Shown one piece after another: positions 33,360-41,335 of a stretch of 64,000 nt of DNA (positions within the stretch are counted from its first letter, which is position 1; every line of letters begins with the position of its first letter). Origin of the DNA: Methylobacterium oryzihabitans (GTDB lineage: Bacteria > Pseudomonadota > Alphaproteobacteria > Rhizobiales > Beijerinckiaceae); the NCBI RefSeq assembly GCF_004004555.2, contig NZ_SACP01000018.1, positions 54,986 to 118,985 on the forward strand, written 5' to 3'. The position numbers and the translations under genes were made by a program. The notes under the pieces are model-generated. The model worked only from the letters and a program-made list of their open reading frames with translations, did no database searches and had not been told where the DNA came from.

Positions 33360-34889
33360 CTAAACGATCACGATGCGCCCGGTCTCGATGGTGAGCGGCG
33401 CGGAGCGGCGGATATAGTCCGCCACCGTCGTCGCGACGAGCGTGCCGTCGGTCTCGCCGATCAGGGTGCGGCCCTGCGCCAGCACCCCGTAGCCGTTGCC
33501 GCCGCCGAACATGAAGCTGTTGGCCGCGACCTCGTAGACCCGCAGCGGATCGAGCGGCTCGCCCGCAACCGTGACCTCGCGCACCCGGTTCCCGGGCTTG
33601 GCCGCGGCGTCGACGGTGACGCGCAGTCCCGAGACCTGCGGGAACCGGCCCGCCGGACGCTCGACCTCGTGGAACCCGTTCTCCAGCGCCGCCCGCACCT
33701 GGGCGCCGGTGATCGCGACGAGCACCGTGGTGTTGCCGAACGGCAATTCGGTCATCACGTCCCGGGTCGTGAGCACGGTGCCGGGCGGGTAGAGCCGGTT
33801 GCCGCGGATGCCGCCGCCGTTGGTCAGCGCGATCGCCGCCCCCGTCGCCGCCCGCATCGCGTCGGCGACGAGGTCGCCGAAGGCCGATTCACCCTGGCGC
33901 ACCGCGCCGGTGCGGGTGTCGAGCGCCGTCTCGGTGCGGCCGAGGGGCTGGTCGAGCACGCCGTCGAACTCGCGGTTGTAGCGGTCGACCGCCGCCTGCA
34001 CCTCGGGATCGGGCTCGATCGTGGCCGAGTCGTGGATGCGGAAGCGCGGCGTCCAGGTGGTGCGGCGGGTCTTGCCCTCGCCGGCGGTCTCGGCGTGGAT
34101 CTCGATCGCCGTGACGTACTCGGCGTCGTGGCCGGATTCGGCGAAGACCGTGCGGCCGTCGTAGCGCAGGGCGAGGTCGTGGTCGTGGCCCGACAGCACG
34201 ATGTCGGCGAGCCGGCTCGCCACCAGCACGTCGTCGGTGGCCCGGTCGGTGTGGCAGACCGCGACCACGATCTCGGCGCCGGCCGTCCGCAGCCGCTCGG
34301 ATTCGCGCCGCAGGGTGTCGAGGGCCGGGCCGAAGCGCCAGTCGCCGGAATTGGACTTGCCGGCGGTCTCCGGCAGGGCGATGCCGACGATCCCGACCTT
34401 GAGCCCGCCGAGGGTGACGATCGTCGAATCCTGCAGGCCCGGCAGCGGGGTGCCGTCGGCCTGCCGCAGGTTGGCGGCGAAGACCGGGAAGGTCGCCTCC
34501 GCCATGCGCTGGCGAAACACCTCCTGGCCGAAATCGAACTCGTGGTTGCCCGGCACGAACACGTCCGGCCGGATCAGGTTGGTGAGCGCGATGATGTGCC
34601 GGCCCTTGTCGAAGCCCGACAGCAGCGAGGGCGACAGGGTATCGCCGGCGTGGCAGACCAGCACCGGCACGCCCCGCGCCCGCTCGGCCTTGACGATGGC
34701 GGCGAGCTTCGGGAAGCCGCCGCGGCCGTCCTCGGTGCCCATCCGGTAGATGTCGTTGACGAGGACGAGGGTGAAGTCGGCCTCCGAGAGGCGCCCCCCC
34801 TGGGCCCGGGCGGTCCCGTCGTGCAGGAGGGGGGCGAGCCCGGCCGCGAGCCCGAGGCCGAGGGTCTGGCGGCGGTTGGGGCGAGACAT
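33360..34889 (-). CDS. UshA-like bifunctional 5'-nucleotidase/cyclic phosphodiesterase, exported
   Basis: This is a periplasmic metallophosphoesterase of ~509 residues. The N-terminus NRRQTLGLGLAAGLAPLL is a twin-arginine-type signal. Metal motifs include HAGDTLSPS, VPGNHEFDFG and LSGHDHD, followed by the C-terminal substrate domain (LTNGGGIRGNR, NSFMFGGGNGYGV). The first metal motif, normally NDxH, reads LVNDIYRM, so a tyrosine replaces the histidine; this variant is known in one branch of the family. The ATG at 34889 is chosen; ATG 34901 is also possible. ung follows 7 bp downstream. Confidence 0.9.
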   Translation of the reverse strand: MSRPNRRQTLGLGLAAGLAPLLHDGTARAQGGRLSEADFTLVLVNDIYRMGTEDGRGGFPKLAAIVKAERARGVPVLVCHAGDTLSPSLLSGFDKGRHIIALTNLIRPDVFVPGNHEFDFGQEVFRQRMAEATFPVFAANLRQADGTPLPGLQDSTIVTLGGLKVGIVGIALPETAGKSNSGDWRFGPALDTLRRESERLRTAGAEIVVAVCHTDRATDDVLVASRLADIVLSGHDHDLALRYDGRTVFAESGHDAEYVTAIEIHAETAGEGKTRRTTWTPRFRIHDSATIEPDPEVQAAVDRYNREFDGVLDQPLGRTETALDTRTGAVRQGESAFGDLVADAMRAATGAAIALTNGGGIRGNRLYPPGTVLTTRDVMTELPFGNTTVLVAITGAQVRAALENGFHEVERPAGRFPQVSGLRVTVDAAAKPGNRVREVTVAGEPLDPLRVYEVAANSFMFGGGNGYGVLAQGRTLIGETDGTLVATTVADYIRRSAPLTIETGRIVIV

Positions 34890-35064
34890 GAGCGGCGACA
34901 TCTCCAACGATCGATCCGGCTCGGCCGCCCGTATCCGGCCGCGATGACCGGCGGATGTCGGGCGGGCCGCGCGGCTCCGCCGCGTTGGATCGCGCGCATC
35001 GTGCGTTATCTAAGGCCCGTTGCAAGGCGGGCGCAGCCTTCCCCTGAGGAAAATCCGAGCGATC

Positions 35065-36144
35065 ATGACCGAGGTGACACAGACGGCCGTCCTGGAGCGC
35101 GGCGCCACCCCGCTGGCCCCGGGGGCCGGCACCCTGCCCAGCGGGCATCCGCCGGTGAAGTGGGGCCGCGTCGGCGTGCTGCTGATGAATCTCGGCACGC
35201 CCGAGGGCACGAGCTACTGGCCGATGCGCCGCTACCTCAAGGAGTTCCTGTCCGACCGGCGGGTGATCGAGGTGCCCCGCGCGATCTGGTGGCCGCTGCT
35301 CAACCTCGTCATCCTCACCAAGCGCCCCGGGCCGAAGGGGCGCGACTACGCTTCGGTGTGGAACACCGAGCGCGACGAGGGCCCGCTCAAGACCATCACC
35401 CGCGGGCAGGCGGAGAAGCTCCAGGCGGCGATGGGCGACCGGGTCGTGGTCGACTGGGCGATGCGCTACGGCAAGCCGGAGGTCGACAAGCGGATCCAGG
35501 CGCTGCTCGACCAGGGCTGCGACCGCATCCTGCTGGTGCCGCTCTACCCGCAATACGCCGCCGCGACCTCGGCCACCGCCTGCGACCAGGCGTTCCGGGC
35601 GCTGATGAGGATGCGCTGGCAGCCGACCGTGCGGGTCTCGCCGCCCTATCACGACGACCCGGTCTACATCGCGGCGCTCGCCGACTCGATCCGGGACGGG
35701 CTGGCGAAGCTCGACTTCGAGCCCGAGGTGATCCTGACCTCGTTCCACGGCGTGCCGAAGAGCTACCTGCTCAAGGGCGACCCCTATCACTGCCAGTGCC
35801 ACAAGACCGGGCGGCTGCTGCGGGAGGCGCTCGGCTACTCGCCCGAACGGATGCGGGTGACGTTCCAGTCGCGCTTCGGCAACGAGGAATGGCTCAAGCC
35901 CTACACCGACGAGACCGTGAAGGCGCTGGCGGCCGAGGGGGTCAAGCGCCTCGCCATCGTGGCCCCGGGCTTCACCGCCGACTGCCTGGAGACCCTGGAG
36001 GAACTCGACGGCGAGAACCGGCACTATTTCGAGGAGGCCGGCGGCGAGCGTTTCGCCTACATCCCGTGCCTCAACGACGGGCCGGACGGCATGCGGGTGA
36101 TCGCGCACGTCGTCGCGCGCGAATTGCGGGGCTGGATCGACTGA
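35065..36144 (+). CDS. hemH: Ferrochelatase
   Basis: HemH inserts ferrous iron into protoporphyrin IX, the last step of protoheme synthesis. The 359-residue protein has LLMNLGTPEG at the start of the first domain, the catalytic histidine in LTSFHGVPKSYLLKGDPY, RVTFQSRFGNEEWL, and the conserved acidic residue in APGFTADCLETLEEL. A ~40-residue N-terminal extension precedes the core. The ATG at 35065 follows TGAGGAAAA. The DUF3750 gene begins 13 bp after the stop and probably shares the transcript. Confidence 0.95.
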   Translation: MTEVTQTAVLERGATPLAPGAGTLPSGHPPVKWGRVGVLLMNLGTPEGTSYWPMRRYLKEFLSDRRVIEVPRAIWWPLLNLVILTKRPGPKGRDYASVWNTERDEGPLKTITRGQAEKLQAAMGDRVVVDWAMRYGKPEVDKRIQALLDQGCDRILLVPLYPQYAAATSATACDQAFRALMRMRWQPTVRVSPPYHDDPVYIAALADSIRDGLAKLDFEPEVILTSFHGVPKSYLLKGDPYHCQCHKTGRLLREALGYSPERMRVTFQSRFGNEEWLKPYTDETVKALAAEGVKRLAIVAPGFTADCLETLEELDGENRHYFEEAGGERFAYIPCLNDGPDGMRVIAHVVARELRGWID

Positions 36145-36157
36145 CCCTCGGCCTCCC

Positions 36158-36961
36158 GTGCTCCCGCGCCTCGCCGGCCTGCTGGGCCGGCTCGCCCTCG
36201 CGGTCGCGGTGCTGTTCCTGGCGCCGCTCGCCGCCCACGCGGTGTGGTGGCTCAGCCGCAACGACCCGACCCCGGACTGGGCCACCGCCGACTGGTCGAG
36301 CGCCCGCCTGCTGCCGCCGGCCGCCGCGATGCCGGGCGCGATGGTGCGGGTCTACGCCGCCCGGGTCGGGCTCTGGCGGGGCATCTTCGCCCATCATTGC
36401 TGGATCGTCGTCAAGGAGGCGGGCGCAGCCCGCTACACCCGCTTCGACGTGGTCGGCTGGGGCCTGCCGGTGCGGACCGACGCCTACGCGGCGGATGCGC
36501 GCTGGTTCGGCAACCCGCCCCAGGTGGTGCTCGCCCTCGACGGCGAGGCCGCCGCCCGGGCGGTGCCGCGGATCCGCGCCGCGGTGGCGGTCTACCCGTA
36601 CCGGGCGGCGGGCAGCTACACGGTCTGGCCGGGGCCGAACTCCAACACCTTCGTGGCGCAGGTCCTGCGCGCCGTGCCGGACCTCGGCGCCGCCCTGCCG
36701 CCGACCGCGCTGGGCAAGGACTTCTCCGAGCGGATCGTCGCGCCGACCCCGAGCCGCACCGGCTGGCAGGTGACGTGGCGCGGCTATGCCGGGCTGACGC
36801 TCGGCTGGGTCGAGGGCGTCGAGATCAACCTTTTCGGCGCGGTGCTGGGCCTCGACCTGCGCCGTCCGGCGCTCAAGCTGCCGGGCTGGGGCCGCATCGG
36901 GACCGATCCGGCGGGCAGCGCCGGGCCCGTCGAGGCGATGCCGGCGCCGGGGCGCGCCTGA
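36158..36961 (+). CDS. DUF3750 family membrane-associated protein
   Basis: The 267-residue protein has a hydrophobic N-terminus (residues ~5-30, LAGLLGRLALAVAVLFLAPL), probably a signal anchor. The DUF3750 core follows, with VYAARVGLWRGIFAHHCWIV, TVWPGPNSNTFVAQVLR and a final EINLFGAVLGLDLRRPALKLPG. The asparagine/histidine pattern (AHHCW, GPNSNTF) suggests an NlpC/P60-like papain-type fold, but the function is not established. The start is GTG. It lies 13 bp after hemH. Confidence 0.75.
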   Translation: MLPRLAGLLGRLALAVAVLFLAPLAAHAVWWLSRNDPTPDWATADWSSARLLPPAAAMPGAMVRVYAARVGLWRGIFAHHCWIVVKEAGAARYTRFDVVGWGLPVRTDAYAADARWFGNPPQVVLALDGEAAARAVPRIRAAVAVYPYRAAGSYTVWPGPNSNTFVAQVLRAVPDLGAALPPTALGKDFSERIVAPTPSRTGWQVTWRGYAGLTLGWVEGVEINLFGAVLGLDLRRPALKLPGWGRIGTDPAGSAGPVEAMPAPGRA

Positions 36962-36967
36962 GCCGGA

Positions 36968-38215
36968 TCAGAGCAGCAGTTCGGCGGAGCGGACCCCGAG
37001 CGGCGCATCCTCCTGGCGCGCCTTCATCAGCAGGACGTCCTCGCGCCGCCCGGCGACGATCTCAAGTTCGTAGTCCGGAAACGGAAAAACCTGCGTCTGG
37101 GTCACGAACTGGCGCACCTTGTGGGCGAATTGCGGCAGCGCCTGCGGCGAGCCGCTGCGCTTCAGCATCTCGGACATGCCGTAGCGCGCCTCGCCCTGGC
37201 CCGCCGCCTTGCGCGCCAGCCGGTAGATGAAGCGTCCGATCCCCTGGTTGATGAGGAAGTATTCCGGGTTGAGGGTCAGGATCTGCGGCGCGGTGTCGCC
37301 GTGGACCACGCCGTCGTAGACCCAGTCGGGAATCCCGATCTCCACGACGTCGATGTTGCCGGTGACGGTCTTGCTGACGACCCTGAACATCTGGATCAGC
37401 GGCATCGACACCACCTCGCGCCGGCGCCCGTTGAGGAGGTTGACGATCTTGATCCGGGTGCCCTGGAGCCGGTCGAGGGCGGCCTCGATGTCCTTGTACT
37501 GCTTGCCGCCCGAGTTGCGCCGGCAGAAGCGCAGGATGTGGGCGGTGTTGGGCCGGTAGACCCGGCCCGGCAGGTCGACCCGCAGGCCCTTGGCTTGGTC
37601 GATCCGGTAGCGGCGCACCGCATCGGCGAGGCTCGACACCATGTGCAGGAAGATGTCGTAGTCGAAGACGGTGGCGAGCCCGGCCGAGGCGCTGCCGTCG
37701 ATCGTGATGATGCAGTCCTTCAGCTCGTAGCGGATCACCCCGTCGCGGCGGTTCTTGCTCAGCGAGAACGGGGCGATGTCCATCAGGTTGATGTCGTCCT
37801 TGAGCGGCGCATCGTAGATGCTCGGCGCGAAGAACGACAGTTGCGGCTCGGCCTCCTCCCGGGGCGCCGGCCGGTACGGGTCCGGGATCGCCGGGACCGG
37901 GGCGGGCAGTTCGGCGACCAGGGCGCCGACGATGTCGGTCCGCCGGTCGTTGAGCTTCACCGCATGGCCGAGGTCGCGCAGCGCCCGGTCCAGGGTCGTC
38001 GAGGGCTCGGAGACGGAAAGCTTGAGGTCGGCGAGGCTGCGCCGGCTGTAGAACCGCCGCAACCGGCTCAGGGCGTCGCGATCGAGGGCGATCGCCGGCC
38101 GGGCCGTCTTGCGGCAGAACTCGTCCGCGAGCCGCTGGAGATAGCGGTTCTTGTCGTGCAGCCCCAGGTCCGAGAAGGCGTCGATCGGCATCAGGTCGAG
38201 GCGGACAGGAGACAT
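36968..38215 (-). CDS. Replication initiator protein A (RPA family), plasmid type
   Basis: The 415-residue protein matches the RPA plasmid replication-initiator family (PF10134). Family-typical parts are LSFFAPSIYDAPLKDDINLMDIAPFSLSK, YELKDCIITIDGSASAGLAT, YDIFLHMVSSLAD, a winged-helix-like middle (SGGKQYKDIEAALDRLQGTRI) and LNPEYFLINQGIGRFIYRLARKAAG. Such proteins start replication of secondary replicons in Methylobacterium and relatives. Here the gene lies among chromosomal housekeeping genes, without parA/parB neighbours. The ATG at 38215 is followed upstream by iteron-like repeats. It may be a relic of an integrated plasmid or a captured regulator. Confidence 0.85.
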   Translation of the reverse strand: MSPVRLDLMPIDAFSDLGLHDKNRYLQRLADEFCRKTARPAIALDRDALSRLRRFYSRRSLADLKLSVSEPSTTLDRALRDLGHAVKLNDRRTDIVGALVAELPAPVPAIPDPYRPAPREEAEPQLSFFAPSIYDAPLKDDINLMDIAPFSLSKNRRDGVIRYELKDCIITIDGSASAGLATVFDYDIFLHMVSSLADAVRRYRIDQAKGLRVDLPGRVYRPNTAHILRFCRRNSGGKQYKDIEAALDRLQGTRIKIVNLLNGRRREVVSMPLIQMFRVVSKTVTGNIDVVEIGIPDWVYDGVVHGDTAPQILTLNPEYFLINQGIGRFIYRLARKAAGQGEARYGMSEMLKRSGSPQALPQFAHKVRQFVTQTQVFPFPDYELEIVAGRREDVLLMKARQEDAPLGVRSAELLL

Positions 38216-38522
38216 GCGGCATCCAACTCCCGTGGCGGCGACCCTGCCGGCGGAGCGCGATCCTGCCGGGCGTCCCGGCGGGACCCGGCGAACCTTAGCG
38301 CCTTCCGCCGGCGGCAGCCAGGGCGGGGCGAGCCGGCTGCACGGCGACCTTCACCGGGCACCAAGTCTTCACCGGGCACCAAGTCACGGTCCAGCCTCAA
38401 GGTTCCCGCCGACCGACTTATCCAGGGCCGCGTGCGCGCAGGCGCTTGCAACCGATCCGGCCGCCATGCGTTACTGATGCAGCAAAGTCACAGGCAAGAG
38501 TCACGGGCAAGGGAGCGGTTTG
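38216..38522. promoter_or_regulatory. Upstream region of the replication initiator with iteron-like repeats
   Basis: An 18-bp unit, TTCACCGGGCACCAAGTC, occurs twice in tandem at 38350-38367 and 38368-38385, about 135 bp before the initiator start. At 38418-38424 is TTATCCA, seven of nine bases of a DnaA box. Both are what one expects of an iteron-type origin or its remains, but only two units are present. Confidence 0.4.
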
Positions 38523-38696
38523 GTGGCGATTTTCCAGATCAAGCAGACGACCACCGGCGCGGTGCTGTGGACCGGCGGCGCCGAGAACGAGCGGCAGGCG
38601 CTCGACGCCCTCGCGCGCGAGGCGGGCTACGCCGATTTCGACGCGCTGCCCGAGACCCTGCGCGCCCTGAAGGCCGACCGCCTCAACCTCGGCTGA
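38523..38696 (+). CDS. Small conserved-looking protein of unknown function
   Basis: A 57-residue reading frame begins at a GTG 8 bp after AAGGGAG. It encodes VAIFQIKQTTTGAVLWTGGA, then an acidic Ala-rich helix (ENERQALDALAREAGYADFD), and ends LKADRLNLG. No domain was recognised. Codon use matches the neighbours. A hairpin terminator lies 70 bp downstream, so it forms its own short transcript. The start is chosen on the ribosome site. Confidence 0.6.
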   Translation: MAIFQIKQTTTGAVLWTGGAENERQALDALAREAGYADFDALPETLRALKADRLNLG

Positions 38697-38768
38697 GGCG
38701 CCGGCCCCGCCGGACGCCGCCCACGACCAAGCGGCGCCGGCCCCGCCGGACGCCTCTCACGACCAAGC
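38697..38768. repeat. Two tandem copies of a 36-bp unit
   Basis: The unit begins GGCGCCGGCCCCGCCGGACG and ends CACGACCAAGC. The copies at 38697-38732 and 38733-38768 differ at two positions. The second runs into the terminator hairpin. Confidence 0.75.
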
Positions 38769-38789
38769 CGGGCTTCGCCCGGCTTTTTT
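38765..38789 (+). terminator. Rho-independent terminator after the 57-residue gene
   Basis: AAGCCGGGC (38765-38773), TTC loop and GCCCGGCTT form a 9-bp stem that runs directly into TTTTTT. This is the clearest forward-strand intrinsic terminator in the window. Confidence 0.85.
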
Positions 38790-38941
38790 CATGTCCGTCG
38801 CCGCGACGCGGCGTCCTGCCGCCGGCGCCTCCCGAACGGCGGCGCGGCCGGGCCTGTTTTCTCAGATTCGCCGCTTTTGCGGCGCAGGGACCCCGCCGGG
38901 CCGGGCGCCGCCGCGCGCCCCGTGGAACGGACCCTCGCGCC

Positions 38942-39595
38942 ATGATCCGCTTCGACTCGGTCACCAAGATCTACAAGACCAACGGGCACCGCCGGGTCAT
39001 CCTCGACCGCACCTCGCTCACCCTCAAGCCGGGCGTCAGCTACGGCATCCTCGGCATCAACGGGGCGGGCAAGTCCACCACCATGCGGCTGATGGCCGGC
39101 ACCGACATGCCGACCCGCGGCCGCGTCATCCGCACCACCCGGGTCTCCTGGCCTCTCGGCTTCTCGGGCGGCTTCCATCCGCTGATGACGGGCAAGGAGA
39201 ACGTCATCTTCGTCGCCCGCATCCACGGCGAGGATCCGCGCAAGGTGCTCGAATTCGTCGAGGACTTCTCGGAACTCGGCGAGTACATGAACGTCCCGAT
39301 CTCGTCCTACTCCTCGGGAATGGGCGCCCGGCTCGCCTTCGGCATGAGCATGGCGATCCCGTTCGACTGCTACCTCGTCGACGAGGTCACGGCGGTCGGC
39401 GACGCGCGCTTCGCCAAGCGTTGCGACGAGGTGTGGTCGAAGCGCCGGGCCAATGCCGACATCATCATGATCTCGCACGGCATGGACTCGCTGCGCGCCT
39501 ATTGCAGCCAGGGCATCGTCATCGCCAACGGCCGCGCGGTGATCTATCCCGACATCAACGACGCCATCGAGGTCTACAAGCGGCTGAACCAATGA
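38942..39595 (+). CDS. Polysaccharide export ABC transporter ATPase, KpsT-like
   Basis: The 217-residue ATPase resembles KpsT of capsule export systems. Walker A GINGAGKST is at residues 38-46, the KpsT-like signature is SYSSGMGARLAFGMSMA (not the importer-type LSGGQ), Walker B is CYLVDEV, and the switch is MISHGM. It should pair with a KpsM permease and the KpsE-like protein at 39780 to export an acidic surface polysaccharide across the inner membrane. No kpsM is in the window. Its stop codon TGA is the first triplet of a family B palindrome. Confidence 0.87.
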   Translation: MIRFDSVTKIYKTNGHRRVILDRTSLTLKPGVSYGILGINGAGKSTTMRLMAGTDMPTRGRVIRTTRVSWPLGFSGGFHPLMTGKENVIFVARIHGEDPRKVLEFVEDFSELGEYMNVPISSYSSGMGARLAFGMSMAIPFDCYLVDEVTAVGDARFAKRCDEVWSKRRANADIIMISHGMDSLRAYCSQGIVIANGRAVIYPDINDAIEVYKRLNQ

Positions 39596-39724
39596 CACGG
39601 CTTTTGAACAACTCGTTCCAAAGCCGTGTCGCAGCCCGCGCGGCGCATGAGCGACACCGGTTTGTGCATCGCGAAAGCGAGTGCGGCGCAGTCGCCGAGC
39701 GATCCGTCAGAAACCGTATGAGGC
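39593..39724. repeat. Stop-codon-anchored palindromic repeat, family B copy 2
   Basis: The hairpin TGACACGGCTTT/AAAGCCGTGTC starts in the kpsT stop codon (39593-39595). It is followed by AGCCCGCGCGGCGC, then by CATCGCGAAAGCGA and a tail ending GAAACCGTATGA, in the same order as at 5671. It separates kpsT from kpsE. Confidence 0.8.
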
Positions 39725-39779
39725 GCCCGCGCCGCCCCGCGTCCCCGCTCGCCGCCTCCCCCAACCGGAACCCCGCCGC

Positions 39780-41021
39780 ATGACGGTCGACGCCCGCAAC
39801 CCGGAAGGCCAGCCGCTCAGCCCGGCCGACCGCTCGCGCATGATCTCCCAGTCCCTGCGCCAGATGGCGCGGGTGTCGCGCTTCTCCGATCCGAAGAAGG
39901 GCATGCGGGCGATCCGGGCGCAGGGCCGGCGCGACATCATCACGCCGATCCTGTTCGTGGCCCTGTTCGTGATCCCGGCGCTCGCCGGCGCCGCGTTCTA
40001 CGGGCTGTACCTCTCGGACCGCTACGTGACCGAGACGCGCTTCGCGATCCGGCCGGCGGTCGGGGGCGCCGAGAAGGCGACGCCGGATCAGATCGGCACC
40101 TCCAGCGGCGTCCCGAAGGAGCTGATCGCCCAGGACACCGCGATCGTGCTGGACTACGTCGAGAGCCGGCCGATGGTCGAGGCGGTCGAGAAGGTCCTGC
40201 CGGTGCGCGAGATGTTCTCGCGCTCCTCGATCGATGCCGTCTCGCGCTTCGACCCCGACCTGCCGATCGAGAAGCTGGTGCGCTACTGGCAGAAGCGGGT
40301 CGAGGTGCGGGTCGAGGGCACGTCGGGCATCGTGGTGGTGACGGTGAACGCCTTCGCGCCGGAGGACGCCCTGGCGCTGGCCAAGGCGGTCGTCGCCGAG
40401 GCCGAGCGGATGGTCAACGACCTGACCCAGCGCTCCCGCAACGACGCGCTGGCCGAGAGCGACCGCGAGATGGCGCGGGCCGAGGAGAAGCTGACCAGGC
40501 TCCACGTCGCCGTCCGCGACCTGCGCAACCGCGACGGTGTCCTCGACGCCGAGGCGGTCAACGACGCCAACCTCAAGATGCTCGGCGAGATCCGTTCGGT
40601 CCGGATCAACCTCGCGGTGAAGCTCAACCTGCTCCAGCGCGACCTGCGGGAGGACACCCGCACGATCCAGGACCTGAAGGCGCAGATCGCCCAGCTCGAC
40701 GAGCAGATCGGCCGGATCGAGCGGCAGGCGACGACCCAGGACCCGCAGCAGCGCAAGGTCCTGGCCGACACCCTGACCCGGTTCGAGCAGCTCGACGAGG
40801 AGCGCAAGACCACCGAGAAGTTCTACGCCGCGACCATCGCGGCGCGGGAGCGGTCGCGGATGATCGCCGACCGGCAGATCGAGTTCTTCAGCCTCGTCGT
40901 CGCACCGGTCCTGCCGGAATCGGCCCAGCAGCCGCGGCGCCTGCTGTGGATGAGCCTCGTGGTGGCGGGCGCCGGCGTGGTGTTCGGCCTCGCGATGCTG
41001 ATCCGCCGCTCGATCGACTAG
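39780..41021 (+). CDS. Capsule polysaccharide export inner-membrane protein, KpsE-like
   Basis: The 413-residue protein has the polysaccharide co-polymerase layout. A membrane segment at residues ~57-80 (ILFVALFVIPALAGAAFYGL) and another at the C-terminus (~387-407, LLWMSLVVAGAGVVFGLAML) flank a large periplasmic part with a long coiled coil (residues ~220-370, EKLTRLHVAVRDLRN, LLQRDLREDTRTIQDLKAQI). KpsE bridges the ABC exporter to the outer-membrane channel. It lies between two family B repeats. The ATG at 39780 is the first Met consistent with the family's basic N-terminus. Confidence 0.85.
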   Translation: MTVDARNPEGQPLSPADRSRMISQSLRQMARVSRFSDPKKGMRAIRAQGRRDIITPILFVALFVIPALAGAAFYGLYLSDRYVTETRFAIRPAVGGAEKATPDQIGTSSGVPKELIAQDTAIVLDYVESRPMVEAVEKVLPVREMFSRSSIDAVSRFDPDLPIEKLVRYWQKRVEVRVEGTSGIVVVTVNAFAPEDALALAKAVVAEAERMVNDLTQRSRNDALAESDREMARAEEKLTRLHVAVRDLRNRDGVLDAEAVNDANLKMLGEIRSVRINLAVKLNLLQRDLREDTRTIQDLKAQIAQLDEQIGRIERQATTQDPQQRKVLADTLTRFEQLDEERKTTEKFYAATIAARERSRMIADRQIEFFSLVVAPVLPESAQQPRRLLWMSLVVAGAGVVFGLAMLIRRSID

Positions 41022-41149
41022 AGCATCGTCCGACGGACCGGATCCCGCTTCGCGGTCGAGAATGCGGCAGCATCGATGAACCAGAGCAGGGGCCGACGGC
41101 ACCGTGATCGGACCCTGCTTAAAGCGCCCGCGTGATGCCGTTGCCGGAC

Positions 41150-41335
41150 GATCGGTTCCGAAAATCGGATCCTACGATTTCTGACTGATCGCCCGGAAAT
41201 CGCATCATACGAAATCCGATTGATCGCTCGGCGATCCTGGCGGATCGCATTCGCGATGCGGATTTCGGCTTCGCTCATGCGCTGCGCAGGCCGGTGATAC
41301 GGTTGTCGGACCTGATCGTCCGAAAACCGTATCAC
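41150..41335. repeat. Stop-codon-anchored palindromic repeat, family B copy 3
   Basis: On the minus strand the element opens with arms of 18 bp (41318-41335 and 41294-41311, one mismatch) whose GTGATACGG contains the stop codon of the efflux outer-membrane gene (41332-41334). The core GCGATCCGCCAGGATCGCC and the tail GATCAATCGGATTTCGTAT match the block at 5671. More decayed hairpins extend to about 41150. The remaining bases back to 41022 hold no gene. Confidence 0.8.

Noticed and set aside
33141..36773. A 1210-codon open frame on the plus strand.
   Set aside because: It runs over ung, the nucleotidase and hemH in other frames or strands, each of which has definite catalytic motifs. The long frame has none.
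38697..38768. Two 36-bp tandem units, at first sight like CRISPR repeats.
   Set aside because: The units are directly adjacent with no spacer, there are only two, and no cas gene is nearby.
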